This document shows positions 45,151-54,209 of a DNA stretch of 64,000 nucleotides, one piece after another; within the stretch, counting starts at the first letter, position 1, and every line of letters begins with the position of its first letter. Below the pieces are notes generated by a model. That model saw only the letters and a list, made by a program, of their open reading frames with translations. It was not told the DNA's origin and did not search any database. Source of the DNA: Nitrospira sp. (GTDB lineage Bacteria > Nitrospirota > Nitrospiria > Nitrospirales > Nitrospiraceae); contig JAFEBI010000015.1 of NCBI GenBank assembly GCA_018242725.1, positions 62,001-126,000 on the forward strand, given 5' to 3'. Both the position numbers and the translations under genes were made by a program.

Positions 45151-46389
45151 ATGCCCGTCTATCAATACCAGGGATACCGGAGCGACGGTGGAACAGCGAC
45201 TGGAATCATCGACGCTGAAAACGTCAAAGTCGCACGGTTGAAACTTCGCAAAGAAGGTGTCTACCCGACCGACGTCATCGAGCAAGGACAGACGTCCGGT
45301 CGAGCACCGGCCGCACATCGCACCAAACCCTCACGGGTCATCGGCCGAACATCGGTGCTCACAGCCAACGATTTATCCTTGCTCACCAGACAGTTTGCCA
45401 CGCTGCTCGTCGCTGGGTTGCCGCTGGTCGATGCCCTTGGCGTGCTCGTCGATCAGGCCGAAAAGAAACCGATCAAGTCACTCCTCGCCGATATCCGAGA
45501 GCAAATTCGCGGCGGAAAAGCGTTGAGCGCCGTCTTGGAAACGTACGACAAGGATTTTTCCCCCATCTATGTCCATATGGTGCGAGCCGGTGAAGCGAGC
45601 GGGGCCCTCGATCAGATTTTATTCAGACTGGCGGAGTTTTTAGAAAAGCAGCAAGCGCTCCGAACCAAAGTCACCAATGCGATGCTCTACCCGGTCATCA
45701 TGTTGGTCATCGGAACCATCATCCTCTTTTTCCTCATTACCTTCGTCGTTCCCAAGATCACGCAGGTCTTCGCCCAACAAAAACAGGCCTTGCCATGGCC
45801 GACCGTCGCCCTCATGTCCACCAGCCAGTTTTTCTCTGACTATTGGATGGTGTTGATCGGGCTGGTTCTCGCCGGCATCTACGGAATTCGACGATTTATC
45901 CGCACGGAACGAGGCCGCATGGTAGTGGACCGCCTGACATTGAAACTCCCGTTGATTGGAGACGTCGCACGGATGGTCTCCATCTCCAGACTCACGAGCA
46001 CCTTGTCCACAATGTTGGCGAGCGGCGTGCAGTTGCTCGACGCCTTGGATGTCTCCAAGCGGGTCATGAACAATCGGGTGCTCGAGGAAACGGTTGAAAG
46101 CGCCAGGCAGAATATCCGCGAGGGTGAGACGATTGCCGATCCCTTGAAGCGGAGCGGGGAATTTCCTGCCCTCGTTACACACATGATCGCCGTGGGAGAA
46201 AAAAGCGGTGAGATGGAGGAGATGCTGCGCCGGGTGAGTCACATCTATGACGGCGAGGTTGAGCGAGTCATTACACGGTTGACCTCACTGATGGAACCGA
46301 TCATGATTCTCGTGATGGGCGTGATCGTATTTTTCATCGTCGTGGCGATACTGCTCCCCATCTTTGAGATGGGCCAGATGGTCCATTAA
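45151..46389 (+). CDS. gspF: Type II secretion platform protein GspF
   Basis: About 412 residues, inner-membrane platform protein. It starts MPVYQYQGYRSDGGTATGI, the usual GspF beginning, so the ATG at 45151 is preferred over the TTG at 45124. Two T2SSF domains are visible: LLTRQFATLLVAGLPLVDAL and ISRLTSTLSTMLASGVQLLDAL. There are three membrane segments, near residues 165-195 (MLYPVIMLVIGTIILFFLITF), 215-240 and 380-405 (ILVMGVIVFFIVVAILLPIF). It lies 91 bases after gspE and 44 bases before gspG. Confidence 0.94.
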   Translation: MPVYQYQGYRSDGGTATGIIDAENVKVARLKLRKEGVYPTDVIEQGQTSGRAPAAHRTKPSRVIGRTSVLTANDLSLLTRQFATLLVAGLPLVDALGVLVDQAEKKPIKSLLADIREQIRGGKALSAVLETYDKDFSPIYVHMVRAGEASGALDQILFRLAEFLEKQQALRTKVTNAMLYPVIMLVIGTIILFFLITFVVPKITQVFAQQKQALPWPTVALMSTSQFFSDYWMVLIGLVLAGIYGIRRFIRTERGRMVVDRLTLKLPLIGDVARMVSISRLTSTLSTMLASGVQLLDALDVSKRVMNNRVLEETVESARQNIREGETIADPLKRSGEFPALVTHMIAVGEKSGEMEEMLRRVSHIYDGEVERVITRLTSLMEPIMILVMGVIVFFIVVAILLPIFEMGQMVH

Positions 46390-46433
46390 AGGTAGGGTTG
46401 AGCGATGAGCGGCAAGAACTAGGGAGGCACTCG

Positions 46434-46988
46434 ATGAGCGAACAAGCGCAGTCCACACATCAGCAAACAATAATGGGGAGACGGAAGCAGCGCGCTGCCC
46501 GTCTTCACCCATTACCCACCACGGATCACACATCAACCCGTCGTCTTGACGATGATCGTGGTTTTACCTTCATTGAAATCATGGTTGTCGTGGCCATTTT
46601 GGCCATCCTTGCGGCGCTGGTCGTCCCCCGCATCATGGGCCGGACCGATGATGCCAAACGCACAGCGGCTAAAGTACAGATTCGCAATCTTGAGGGGGCG
46701 CTCCAGCTCTACAAACTGGATAACGGCATCTACCCCACCACGGAACAGGGCCTCAAAGCGTTGGTTGAAAAACCGTCGGTCGGAGTCGTTCCCAAAAAAT
46801 GGAAGATCGGCGGATACCTCCCCAAGCTGCCAGAAGATCCATGGGGTAATCCCTACAAGTATCTCAGCCCGGTCCAACGGGCGGATCAGAAACTTGATTA
46901 CGAAGTGACTTCGCTCGGCACCGATGGTGAAGTCGGGGGTGAGGGCGTCAACGCGGACATCACGAATTGGAACCTGGACAAGGAGTAA
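46434..46988 (+). CDS. gspG: Major pseudopilin GspG
   Basis: 184 residues. The prepilin peptidase site is DRG/FTFIEIMVVVAILAILAA, with Glu at +5 of the mature chain. Downstream motifs GALQLYKLDNGIYPTTEQGLKALVEKP (in parts), PEDPWGNPYKYLSP and the C-terminal SLGTDGEVGGEG calcium-site-like region are all typical of GspG. The leader is unusually long (about 42 residues). The ATG at 46434 has GGGAGG seven bases upstream, which favours it over the frame start at 46398. Confidence 0.95.
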   Translation: MSEQAQSTHQQTIMGRRKQRAARLHPLPTTDHTSTRRLDDDRGFTFIEIMVVVAILAILAALVVPRIMGRTDDAKRTAAKVQIRNLEGALQLYKLDNGIYPTTEQGLKALVEKPSVGVVPKKWKIGGYLPKLPEDPWGNPYKYLSPVQRADQKLDYEVTSLGTDGEVGGEGVNADITNWNLDKE

Positions 46989-47001
46989 GAAAACGGTCTT
47001 C

Positions 47002-47715
47002 ATGCATCGTGCCTCAGGTAGCTGCTATAGCGAGATGGGCGGGATAAGCGAGACGGGTAGGGGCATACCTTGTGCGTCTCGCGAATCGCGCCGGTCGTGC
47101 GAGCTCATCCCATCCTCGGGGTCTTCAGCAGGCTTCACCCTCCTGGAAATGCTGATCGCCTTGTTTTTGCTGGGTGGAGTCCTAGCCGTGATCTTGCCTC
47201 GCATGAGCTTTGAGGAAGACTTGCGCTCTACCGGAAGGAAACTCGTCGGACTGCTGCGAACCTTTCAAGGACAAGCGGCCATCGATCAAACCCCGCTCAG
47301 GCTCTACCTAGACTTGGACCAGGGGCTCTACTGGATGATGGTGGTGGAAGGAAAAGAAGAACGGCTTCCTCTGGACCCTGCATGGAAATTACCGCGACCG
47401 CTTCCGGAATCCATTCGCTTGACCGAGGTCTCCATCGGACAAGACAAGCGTATGTCGGGACGAGTTGGAGTGACATTCTTTCCCAATGGACGGATCGAGC
47501 CGGTGACGATGTATCTCATGGACGACAAAAGTCATCTCTTGGGAGTAGCAGTTGATTCCTTGACCGGGGCCATTCGGGTCAGTGACGAACGTTTTGATCT
47601 ACCGCTAAACCGCCTGATCCCTGACCGTGTGAAAATCCTCTTAAAAGCCAGCACCCAGACAGGTGCCGATGGAGCGGCACGAGGAGGCTCCCCATCCCCC
47701 CGTGGGGTGCAATGA
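47002..47715 (+). CDS. gspH: Minor pseudopilin GspH
   Basis: About 237 residues with a class III prepilin signal, SSAGFTLLEMLIALFLLGGV (Gly/Phe cleavage and Glu at +5). The mature part is consistent with GspH: a small beta-sandwich rich in charged and aromatic residues (LRLYLDLDQGLYWMMVVEGK, GVTFFPNGRIEPVTMYLMDD). The leader is long and its start uncertain. The ATG at 47002 is used; ATG at 47035 is also possible and the upstream frame to 46924 overlaps gspG. The stop overlaps the gspI start by four bases. The assignment among minor pseudopilins rests on order and length. Confidence 0.8.
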   Translation: MHRASGSCYSEMGGISETGRGIPCASRESRRSCELIPSSGSSAGFTLLEMLIALFLLGGVLAVILPRMSFEEDLRSTGRKLVGLLRTFQGQAAIDQTPLRLYLDLDQGLYWMMVVEGKEERLPLDPAWKLPRPLPESIRLTEVSIGQDKRMSGRVGVTFFPNGRIEPVTMYLMDDKSHLLGVAVDSLTGAIRVSDERFDLPLNRLIPDRVKILLKASTQTGADGAARGGSPSPRGVQ

Positions 47716-48149
47716 TTTCTGCGACAAACTACCCCATGGCCGGTGAGCGTGGATTCACGCTCCTTGAAGTCCTCCTGGCCATTGCGGTACTAGCCATCGC
47801 GTTACCCGTCCTTCTTGGTCTCAGAAACTTTGACCTCGATCTCCAAAGCCGGGCTACCGAGCTCACCGCCGCTACCTTGTTGGCACAGGAGAAACTTCTT
47901 GAGGTTGAACTCGCGGGCCAGTATGCCGTCGGAGAAACCCTGGGAGAGTTCTCGCCTCTCCCGCTGGGATCTCAAACCGCGCTTCAAGCGGTTCCACGAG
48001 CAGTCGGCTATCGGTGGAAACGCACCATTACACCGACTCCGCTCGAGTTCGTTCGGGAAGTTCGCATCAAGATATCGTGGCCGCGCGGTGAGCGAGAAGA
48101 ATCGTTGGAGGTCAGCACCTATGTGCTCGCAAGCCGCCTCCCCTCGTAA
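47712..48149 (+). CDS. gspI: Minor pseudopilin GspI
   Basis: 145 residues. Prepilin signal GERGFTLLEVLLAIAVLAIA (cleavage after Gly, Glu at +5). The mature protein is short with a single beta-rich domain, typical of GspI (LTAATLLAQEKLLEVE, YRWKRTITPTP). The start overlaps the gspH stop in ATGA, and the end overlaps gspJ by 29 bases, showing tight coupling. GspI, GspJ and GspK together form the tip complex of the pseudopilus. Confidence 0.87.
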   Translation: MISATNYPMAGERGFTLLEVLLAIAVLAIALPVLLGLRNFDLDLQSRATELTAATLLAQEKLLEVELAGQYAVGETLGEFSPLPLGSQTALQAVPRAVGYRWKRTITPTPLEFVREVRIKISWPRGEREESLEVSTYVLASRLPS

Positions 48150-48756
48150 GAACACCAGCCAACAAGGATTCACCCTCGTTGAAGTCCTGGTCGCCGTGAC
48201 GTTGCTCGGCACCGTCGCCGCTATGGTCTTTGCGTCACTCTTGACGACGACACAGACTGTAGAAGCAGGCAGAGAACACACGATACGAGAGCAGACTGTC
48301 AGGAAGGTTCTCCGTTTGATGGCAGAAGAGATTTCACTCAGCAAGCGATCGATCGCGTACCCGTGGGTTGGGATGAACGGGACACAAGACGGTCAGCCCG
48401 CCGATACCCTGGCGATCCTCGCCATGAGCCAAGAGCTACTTACCGTGACCACCACGGCCAAGGAAAGCGACACCGTTCGAGTCGTGTATACGCGCGAACG
48501 CGATCGATTGATTCGGTTCGTTCGAAAGAATCTCTATACCCTGACGGATACCAACGAATCGCTTGATCAAATGGAGTTAGCCGACCGAGTCCACGCGTTC
48601 AACATCCGATATTACGATGAGCAGAGCCGTGTCTGGCTCGATGAATGGCCAAGCGCCAGCAAGTTGCCTAAAGCCGTGTTACTCGAAGTGACATTTCAGT
48701 TTCCCGATTCCGCACCGTGGACGGTGCGGGAATGGATCACCATTGGAACATCATGA
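48121..48756 (+). CDS. gspJ: Minor pseudopilin GspJ
   Basis: 211 residues. Prepilin signal QQGFTLVEVLVAVTLLGTVA. The mature part (LRLMAEEISLSKRSIAYPW, VRVVYTRERDRLIRFVRKNL, FNIRYYDEQSRVWLDEWPS) matches the GspJ fold. The ATG at 48121 has GGAGGT eight bases upstream; the open frame continues upstream to 47815 inside gspI but is a shadow there. The stop overlaps gspN in ATGA. Confidence 0.88.
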   Translation: MCSQAASPRKNTSQQGFTLVEVLVAVTLLGTVAAMVFASLLTTTQTVEAGREHTIREQTVRKVLRLMAEEISLSKRSIAYPWVGMNGTQDGQPADTLAILAMSQELLTVTTTAKESDTVRVVYTRERDRLIRFVRKNLYTLTDTNESLDQMELADRVHAFNIRYYDEQSRVWLDEWPSASKLPKAVLLEVTFQFPDSAPWTVREWITIGTS

Positions 48757-49637
48757 CCATCAAATGGCCTGACGCATGGAAAGAGATTCTGGCATGGACC
48801 ATAGGTGGGATCTGCATCCTTGCCCTCTGCCTGATTGCCACCTTCCCTTATAGCTTGCTGCAGAACCGGGTCGTGGCAGAGCTCAAACGAGCCACCGGTC
48901 TGGACTTCCGCATTGCGGATTGGACGATCGGACTGCCGCTCAGTCTGGAGTGGCGGAACGTGAGTCTCTCAAAACCGAACCTTGATCCGGTTGAGATGGC
49001 CAGCCTGCAGGCCAAACTCGGTGTTTTCCAGGCGCTTCGAGGAGCCCTCGGTCTCGACGTCCTTGTCCAACTGAACGAACAGACTTCTCGCACAAACTTC
49101 GTCCAGGGGACGCTCACCGCATCATCCTTCTCCCTAGCCGGTCCGCTGACACTCAAGGGACAACTTCATCAGGTGGATTTGCCGAAACTCATCCGTCGAT
49201 ACGTCACCCGCGGGACCCTCAACGGAGAGTTTTCTCATCGAGTGGATTCCGACCCTTCTTCCCCCAATATCCTGAGGAGCGAGGGAACCTGGATTGCGGA
49301 GGCCACGGACTTAGAGATCGACCAGATTCCACTTGGCAATGGCAAGAACTTATCGCTGACATTCAGCAGGGCCGCAGCGGGAGTCTCTTGTCGAAACCTT
49401 GTCTGCGATGTTACCCAATTGAAGGGTGAGGGATTGGATGGGTCGTTTGAAGGCCAGGGACAGATTACCCTGCAAAACCAGATCCCAAATAGTCAATTGG
49501 CACTGACGGTGACGCTGATCCCTGGGCCTGGGTTCGCCTCAAAGGCGGCAACCCTGGGCCTCCCGTCGTTTCCTACCGGAACTCCTATCACCGTCAAGAT
49601 CGTGGGAACCTTGGCACAGGCACGGATCGCGTTGTAA
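48753..49637 (+). CDS. gspN: Type II secretion protein GspN
   Basis: About 294 residues. A single N-terminal membrane helix (EILAWTIGGICILALCLIAT) precedes a periplasmic beta-rich domain with the LDFRIADWTIGLPLSLEWRN region, resembling GspN/AsmA-like proteins. GspN is accessory and is present in a minority of type II systems. The ATG at 48753 overlaps the gspJ stop (ATGA). The frame could be read from 48717 but that would overlap gspJ. It is followed by a 155-base gap before gspL containing a hairpin. Confidence 0.8.
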   Translation: MTIKWPDAWKEILAWTIGGICILALCLIATFPYSLLQNRVVAELKRATGLDFRIADWTIGLPLSLEWRNVSLSKPNLDPVEMASLQAKLGVFQALRGALGLDVLVQLNEQTSRTNFVQGTLTASSFSLAGPLTLKGQLHQVDLPKLIRRYVTRGTLNGEFSHRVDSDPSSPNILRSEGTWIAEATDLEIDQIPLGNGKNLSLTFSRAAAGVSCRNLVCDVTQLKGEGLDGSFEGQGQITLQNQIPNSQLALTVTLIPGPGFASKAATLGLPSFPTGTPITVKIVGTLAQARIAL

Positions 49638-49719
49638 AGTAGGCGTGAAGTTTGAGGTCTCGAGCTTCTGGTTGTGCGTTTCGGGTCGCCAGTTGTAGCA
49701 ATGATGGTGAACGTCTCGC

Positions 49720-49753
49720 GTGTCAAGGCGCATGTTGTCGGTAGGCTTGACAC
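49720..49753. repeat. Inverted repeat in the gspN-gspL gap
   Basis: GTGTCAAG at 49720-49727 and CTTGACAC at 49746-49753 form an eight-base perfect hairpin stem with an 18-base loop. Around it are GTTTGAGG (49650-49657) and ACTCGAAAC (49765-49773), which resemble the GTTTC/GAAAC motifs in other gaps of this region. Confidence 0.5.
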
Positions 49754-49792
49754 ACGGCACTAGAACTCGAAACGAAGGTAGAGGCTGAATTC

Positions 49793-51382
49793 ATGGCGAT
49801 TGTCAATGAATGTGTCGGGTTGGATATCGGACAAACCGGCCTGAAGGCCGTCCGGTTCCGTCGCCGACTGAGCGGGCGCGAAACCGTCGATTACTTTCAA
49901 CATCCTTTGCCGTTTTCCCGCCCGGATGATCTGGAGCCGGCTCGGCGCGTCCAGTCTCTTCGAGGCTTCCTATGGCGCCACGGACTCTACGCCACCGATC
50001 GATTGGTCACGGCGATCCCCTGTCAAGACCTCTTCGTCCGTACCCTCTCCTTCCCCTTCAACGACGCAGCCAAACTTGCGCAAGTCGTTCCGTTTGAAGT
50101 TGAGAATCTCGTCCCAATGCCGCTTGAGGACCTGGCCGTCGACAGCCTCGTCTTGCCTCCCGGTCAGTCTCTTGAAGGACCGCCTCGCGACGGCAAAGGC
50201 TCCGAGGTGCTGGTCACGGCAGCGCCAAGGGACAAAGTCGCCGAACACCTCCGATTCCTGGCGCAGGCCGATATCGAGCCCTCCGCAATCAATGTCGATG
50301 CCATGGCGCTGTTTTCGGTGACGCAATACCTTCAAGGAGAAGGGGCAACCGTCCCTCAAGACTTGGCGATCATCGATATCGGTGCCTCCAAAACCACTCT
50401 CTGTCTCGTAGAGGGTGGACGCCCGGTCATGCTCCGAACGATTCTCTGGGGCGGCAACCACCTCACGCATGCGTTGGCTGTCCGACATGCCTACAGCTTC
50501 GCCGATGCCGAACGCCACAAACGAACCATCGCTGTAGACCAGGTGAGCGGCTTGCTGGAGCCGATCGTGAAAGAGCTTCGCATTACATTGCAGGCCTACC
50601 AAGGGAGCGAGCGGAGTCGGTTGACCCACTGCTGGATCTGCGGAGGCGGGTCAAAGATGGTGGAGATCGGCGGGCACCTCTCTCGACAATTAGGACTCTA
50701 CGCAGTCGGGCCACGACAAGGGTTTGGAGCCGACACTCCGAGAGCATTTTCCATCGCTTTCGGATTGGCCATTCACCCAAAGATTGTCCGCCCACGATGG
50801 CGATTCAAGTCCTCCCCCTTAGGACTCGCGCTCGACCTCAAGAGCGTGACGGACGCCGCATCACCGGATGCGGCCACCATGAAGCAAAATCGCCGCTTGG
50901 CGATCATTGCGGGGCTAGTCATCGCCGTTCTGGCACTCGTGGACTTCTCGGTTCACTACTTCCTGCAAGATCAGCGTGTCACACGATTGAAAGCCGCGCT
51001 CCTCAGTCAGTATGAGCAGGTCTTTGGAACCGGGACAGGCGCCTCGCCCGGGGAGGAGGTCGATCAAGCAAAATACCGAATCGGCGTTCTCGATAAGGCA
51101 CTCGGGTTGGTCGATGCCACGGACGGGAAAGTCCTTTTCACTCTCTCGACGTTCGTAAAACAACTTCCACATGGAACGATGATCAAAGTGCGCGAGCTGA
51201 CTGTGGATGGGTCTGTCATCCTCATCGAGGGAGAAACCTCCTCATTCGACGCGGTGGAGCGAATCAAGCAAGCGTTTGCAGCGAGCCCACGCTTAACGGA
51301 TGTCTCCGTGACAGAAACCCGCGTGGGCGCCTCGCCCAATCAAGTCGTTTTTCGCATATCCGTCGCGGTGGAGAAACCATGA
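49793..51382 (+). CDS. gspL: GspL/PilM-like assembly platform protein
   Basis: A 529-residue protein. The N-terminal 340 residues are an actin-like domain as in PilM/GspL: GLDIGQTGLKAVRFRRRL, FPFNDAAKLAQVVPFEVENL, LAIIDIGASKTTLCLVEGG and CWICGGGSKMVEI. One membrane helix lies near residues 370-390 (LAIIAGLVIAVLALVDFSVHYF). The C-terminus is a PilN/GspL periplasmic domain (LPHGTMIKVRELTVDGSVI). In this cluster it must act as GspL, linking GspE to GspM. The PilM-like features are stronger than in the enterobacterial GspL. The stop overlaps the gspM start in ATGA. Confidence 0.85.
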   Translation: MAIVNECVGLDIGQTGLKAVRFRRRLSGRETVDYFQHPLPFSRPDDLEPARRVQSLRGFLWRHGLYATDRLVTAIPCQDLFVRTLSFPFNDAAKLAQVVPFEVENLVPMPLEDLAVDSLVLPPGQSLEGPPRDGKGSEVLVTAAPRDKVAEHLRFLAQADIEPSAINVDAMALFSVTQYLQGEGATVPQDLAIIDIGASKTTLCLVEGGRPVMLRTILWGGNHLTHALAVRHAYSFADAERHKRTIAVDQVSGLLEPIVKELRITLQAYQGSERSRLTHCWICGGGSKMVEIGGHLSRQLGLYAVGPRQGFGADTPRAFSIAFGLAIHPKIVRPRWRFKSSPLGLALDLKSVTDAASPDAATMKQNRRLAIIAGLVIAVLALVDFSVHYFLQDQRVTRLKAALLSQYEQVFGTGTGASPGEEVDQAKYRIGVLDKALGLVDATDGKVLFTLSTFVKQLPHGTMIKVRELTVDGSVILIEGETSSFDAVERIKQAFAASPRLTDVSVTETRVGASPNQVVFRISVAVEKP

Positions 51383-51927
51383 TACAGGGCTTCAAAGAAC
51401 GCTGGCATCACATGTCTCGGCGAGAGCGGACGCTCCTGCTCGCAGGTGGGATCGTCCTCGGACTCAGTGTATTGTTCGTCCTGATCGTCGATCCACTGTT
51501 GGACAACCTGGATCGTCTGGAACGCCAAGCCATGCGCAAACAGAAGGATCTTGCCGAATTGGCCCAGCTCGGCCAATCCTATCTCGCGAAGCGAGAGCGC
51601 TTGAGTATGATAGAAAGCCGCATGCCTCAAGCTGAGAGCCATTTCTCGCTCCTCACATTCATCGAAGAAGCAGCGACGACAGCACAGGTGCGAGAACAGA
51701 TCACCGGCATGCAGCCGCATGTTCAGTCGTTGGCGCAGGGCTACCAGGAGACCGCCGTTGATCTCCGATTAGAAGGTGTCCAACTCCCGGAGTTATTGGC
51801 TTTACTGGCCGCAATCAATCAGGCTCCTTACGACCTACACGTTCGCCATCTGCAGATCCGTCCGAAATTCGATAACCCCGTCAATCTCGATGCCACCGTT
51901 CGAGTCTTGAGCTATGCCAAGAGCTGA
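51379..51927 (+). CDS. gspM: Type II secretion protein GspM
   Basis: 182 residues. A single membrane helix near the N-terminus (TLLLAGGIVLGLSVLFVLIV) is preceded by MIQGFKERWHHMSRRER, the usual basic cytoplasmic start, and followed by a coiled coil (LDNLDRLERQAMRKQKDLAELA) and a small ferredoxin-like domain. It would bind GspL and GspC. It overlaps gspL by four bases and gspK by 14 bases. GspM is poorly conserved, so the assignment rests on topology and order. Confidence 0.85.
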   Translation: MIQGFKERWHHMSRRERTLLLAGGIVLGLSVLFVLIVDPLLDNLDRLERQAMRKQKDLAELAQLGQSYLAKRERLSMIESRMPQAESHFSLLTFIEEAATTAQVREQITGMQPHVQSLAQGYQETAVDLRLEGVQLPELLALLAAINQAPYDLHVRHLQIRPKFDNPVNLDATVRVLSYAKS

Positions 51928-52858
51928 TGATCGCGGTATCGCATTACTGCTTGCGCTTCTGGTCCTGACCCTCCTCACCGCCCTCATTCTTGAATTCGAC
52001 GCAGAGGCCAGACGGGAATACCGAGCAGCCGCGACCTTTCGCGACGACTACAAAGCCACCTTGCTAACGCGGGCCGCCGTCCAGGCCACAAAAGCCTTAC
52101 TGCTCCAAGATCTGCTGCGGGAAAAGATGACCGGCCAGAAATACGATAGTCCGACCGATATCTGGGCCATGCCGATCAAGAAATATCCGATCGGCGACGG
52201 GTTTCTAACCGCCCAGATTCAAGATGAGACGGGAAAAGTGAACCTGAATAGTCTCGCATCGACCTCAGGCGGTGAGCTGGAGCAAAAGAAAAAAATCGCT
52301 CGAGTCAAACGACTCTTTGAAGTCCTCAGAATCAGCCCCAATCTAGTCGATGCGCTCATCGATTGGGTGGATCAAGACGAAGCGCCTCAGCCAGCCGGCG
52401 CCGAGAGCCTCTACTATCAATCCTTGAGACCACCCTACCGCGCCGCTAATAGCCCCCTCCCAGGCTTGGGAGATCTGAGACTCATCAAGGGATTTACGCC
52501 GGAGGTCATTGAGCGGATCACGCCCTACGTCACGGTCTTTCCGCTGGAGGGCAGCGCCGCCATGAATGTCAACACCGCCGATCCGATCGTGCTTCAGACC
52601 CTGGACCCGGCCGTCACCCAATCAGTGGCGATGGAGATCGTCCAGGGACGGCCCTTCAAGACCAAAGTGGAACTCGACCGCGTCAGCAGCTTTCAAGAAA
52701 TCGGCCGAACCCTGCGAAACGACTATGACGTGAAATCGGATTACTTTTCGGCACGTCTGACCATCACCGTCAATGAAACCACTAAGAGCTCGTTGGTCAT
52801 TTTGAAACGAGATGCCAGTAAGGGAGACAGCACGGTGGAATACCTGCGTGTACTCTAA
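51914..52858 (+). CDS. gspK: Minor pseudopilin GspK
   Basis: 314 residues, the largest minor pseudopilin. A prepilin-like start DRGIALLLALLVLTLLTALI lacks the Glu at +5, as is normal for GspK. Family parts are FLTAQIQDETGKVNLNSLA, ALIDWVDQDEAPQPAGAES, YRAANSPLPGLGDLRLIKGF and VNTADPIVLQTL. The last two belong to the alpha-helical insertion domain that sits on the pseudopilus tip. It is the last gene of the secretion cluster, converging on the receiver-HATPase gene with an inverted repeat between them. Confidence 0.93.
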   Translation: MPRADDRGIALLLALLVLTLLTALILEFDAEARREYRAAATFRDDYKATLLTRAAVQATKALLLQDLLREKMTGQKYDSPTDIWAMPIKKYPIGDGFLTAQIQDETGKVNLNSLASTSGGELEQKKKIARVKRLFEVLRISPNLVDALIDWVDQDEAPQPAGAESLYYQSLRPPYRAANSPLPGLGDLRLIKGFTPEVIERITPYVTVFPLEGSAAMNVNTADPIVLQTLDPAVTQSVAMEIVQGRPFKTKVELDRVSSFQEIGRTLRNDYDVKSDYFSARLTITVNETTKSSLVILKRDASKGDSTVEYLRVL

Positions 52859-52892
52859 GAGGATATGAGACGTATTGTATTTCGTGATACGA

Positions 52893-52930
52893 GTTTCGAG
52901 TTTCTTGTCGACAAGCGAGAAAGACGAAAC
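52893..52930. terminator. Bidirectional stem-loop between gspK and the receiver-HATPase gene
   Basis: Arms built from GTTTCG (52893-52898) and TTTCT pair with AGAAA and CGAAAC (52925-52930), giving a broken stem over 38 bases in the 79-base gap between convergent genes. It contains the GTTTC/GAAAC motif also seen in nearby gaps and could end transcription from both sides. Confidence 0.5.
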
Positions 52931-52937
52931 CAGAAAC

Positions 52938-53837
52938 TTAGGCCAGTGGCACCGCGATCGTGACCTCATTCCCTCGTTCATTGTACGTCAGACTGGGAAA
53001 GAAGGCTCGCGTCAGAACAATCCCTCGACCGCTTGCCCCCTCGAATTCACGCATCTCCTGAGCTCGCGCCAGCACAGTTCGCCATGAGAATCCCTTTCCC
53101 TCATCAGCGATCCGGTACTCCAGATGGTTGTCACTCCGTTCGTGAGACACACGGATTGTCACTGGACGCTCTCTGAGACGAGGCTGCGCCAACCGTTGCG
53201 CCAGCAATTGATCATAGCAACCGCTGGCCAGGGCCTCCTGTTTTTCCTGATCCTGGATTTCAAGATTCCCATGTTCAACGGCATTGAAGAGCAACTCTTG
53301 CAATGCGCCCTGAATATGGAGTCTCTGGGTCGGCGGCAACGCAGAAGCCGTCATCTTGAGTAACCACGAAATGACACCGGGGATATAGGCAGGATCAGAA
53401 TCAACGATCAACTCATAGTCAAATCGTCGAGCACCCGGCACCTCCAGAGGGTTACAAGGCAGGAAGTCACGAGCACGCTGCAGCACAAGGGACAGCTCTT
53501 CCTCGGCAACGGGCTTGTGCAGGTAATCGATCGCTCCGCCACGCAGCGCCTCGACGATCCGCAGTTCCGGCGCATTACGCGCCATGACAATCACTGGACA
53601 TGGCTCATGCCGAGCCTTGAGTTCCCTGACCAACGCCAATCCAGCGCCGTCCGGAAGAAACAGGTCGGTGATCACAATATCCGGAGCCGCCTCATCAATT
53701 TTGGCCATTGCAGCCCCAGGGTCAGGAACGCTCGAAACCGAAAACCCTCTGCCCTGCGCATAGTGAGCGATACGAGATTGGGTCTCCGAACAGGGATCAA
53801 TGACCAAGAGATGATCGACTGGTAACGGCATGTTCAT
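52938..53837 (-). CDS. Response regulator with HATPase (anti-sigma/RsbW-like) output domain
   Basis: 299 residues. The receiver domain occupies about residues 8-125 with the phospho-acceptor Asp in PDIVITDLFLPDGAG (about 57) and Lys in DYLHKPVAEEE. The C-terminal domain (about 160-299) is a GHKL/HATPase of the RsbW type: an N-box ALQELLFNAVEHGNLEI and a G-box RIADEGKGFSW. Such domains can bind or phosphorylate STAS-type antagonists, or bind sigma or FlgM-like partners. The start overlaps the HPt stop in ATGA, so the two are translated together. It is the last gene of a run that includes a STAS protein and a receiver-PP2C phosphatase. Confidence 0.86.
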   Translation of the reverse strand: MNMPLPVDHLLVIDPCSETQSRIAHYAQGRGFSVSSVPDPGAAMAKIDEAAPDIVITDLFLPDGAGLALVRELKARHEPCPVIVMARNAPELRIVEALRGGAIDYLHKPVAEEELSLVLQRARDFLPCNPLEVPGARRFDYELIVDSDPAYIPGVISWLLKMTASALPPTQRLHIQGALQELLFNAVEHGNLEIQDQEKQEALASGCYDQLLAQRLAQPRLRERPVTIRVSHERSDNHLEYRIADEGKGFSWRTVLARAQEMREFEGASGRGIVLTRAFFPSLTYNERGNEVTIAVPLA

Positions 53838-54205
53838 GCAGCCATCCCTTGGTCAAGGATCGGACGCAGGCCGGCCAGCAGGCGATGAACTTCCTGTTCC
53901 AACGTGGCATAGAGTTCAACACCCTGCGTGAGGTTTCCGGCTTTCGCGTACTCTTCCAATTCTTTGCAGGCCTGAAGAGCGGACGGAGCACAAAACTGTA
54001 AGATCGCGCCCTTTAACCGATGGCTGGATCGTGCCACACCGACGGCATCTCCGGCCGTCAGAGCCGCCTGTGCTTGAGCCAAATCGTTTGGACCATGCTC
54101 CAAAAACAGCTCGATCAACATCAGAAATGTCTCTCTGTCCTGATCCACCCTGGCAAGCGCCTCTTCAAAATCGAAGACGGAATGTTGATTGAGATGATCA
54201 CTCAT
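53834..54205 (-). CDS. Histidine phosphotransfer (HPt) protein
   Basis: 123 residues. The whole protein matches an HPt four-helix domain: FDFEEALARVDQDRETFLMLIELF at the start and the phospho-accepting His in ARSSHRLKGAILQF. HPt proteins shuttle phosphoryl groups between histidine kinases and response regulators. It lies between the receiver-PP2C gene (four-base gap) and the receiver-HATPase gene (ATGA overlap), so it likely delivers phosphate to one or both of these. The kinase feeding it is not in the window. Confidence 0.9.
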   Translation of the reverse strand: MSDHLNQHSVFDFEEALARVDQDRETFLMLIELFLEHGPNDLAQAQAALTAGDAVGVARSSHRLKGAILQFCAPSALQACKELEEYAKAGNLTQGVELYATLEQEVHRLLAGLRPILDQGMAA

Positions 54206-54209
54206 GGTA

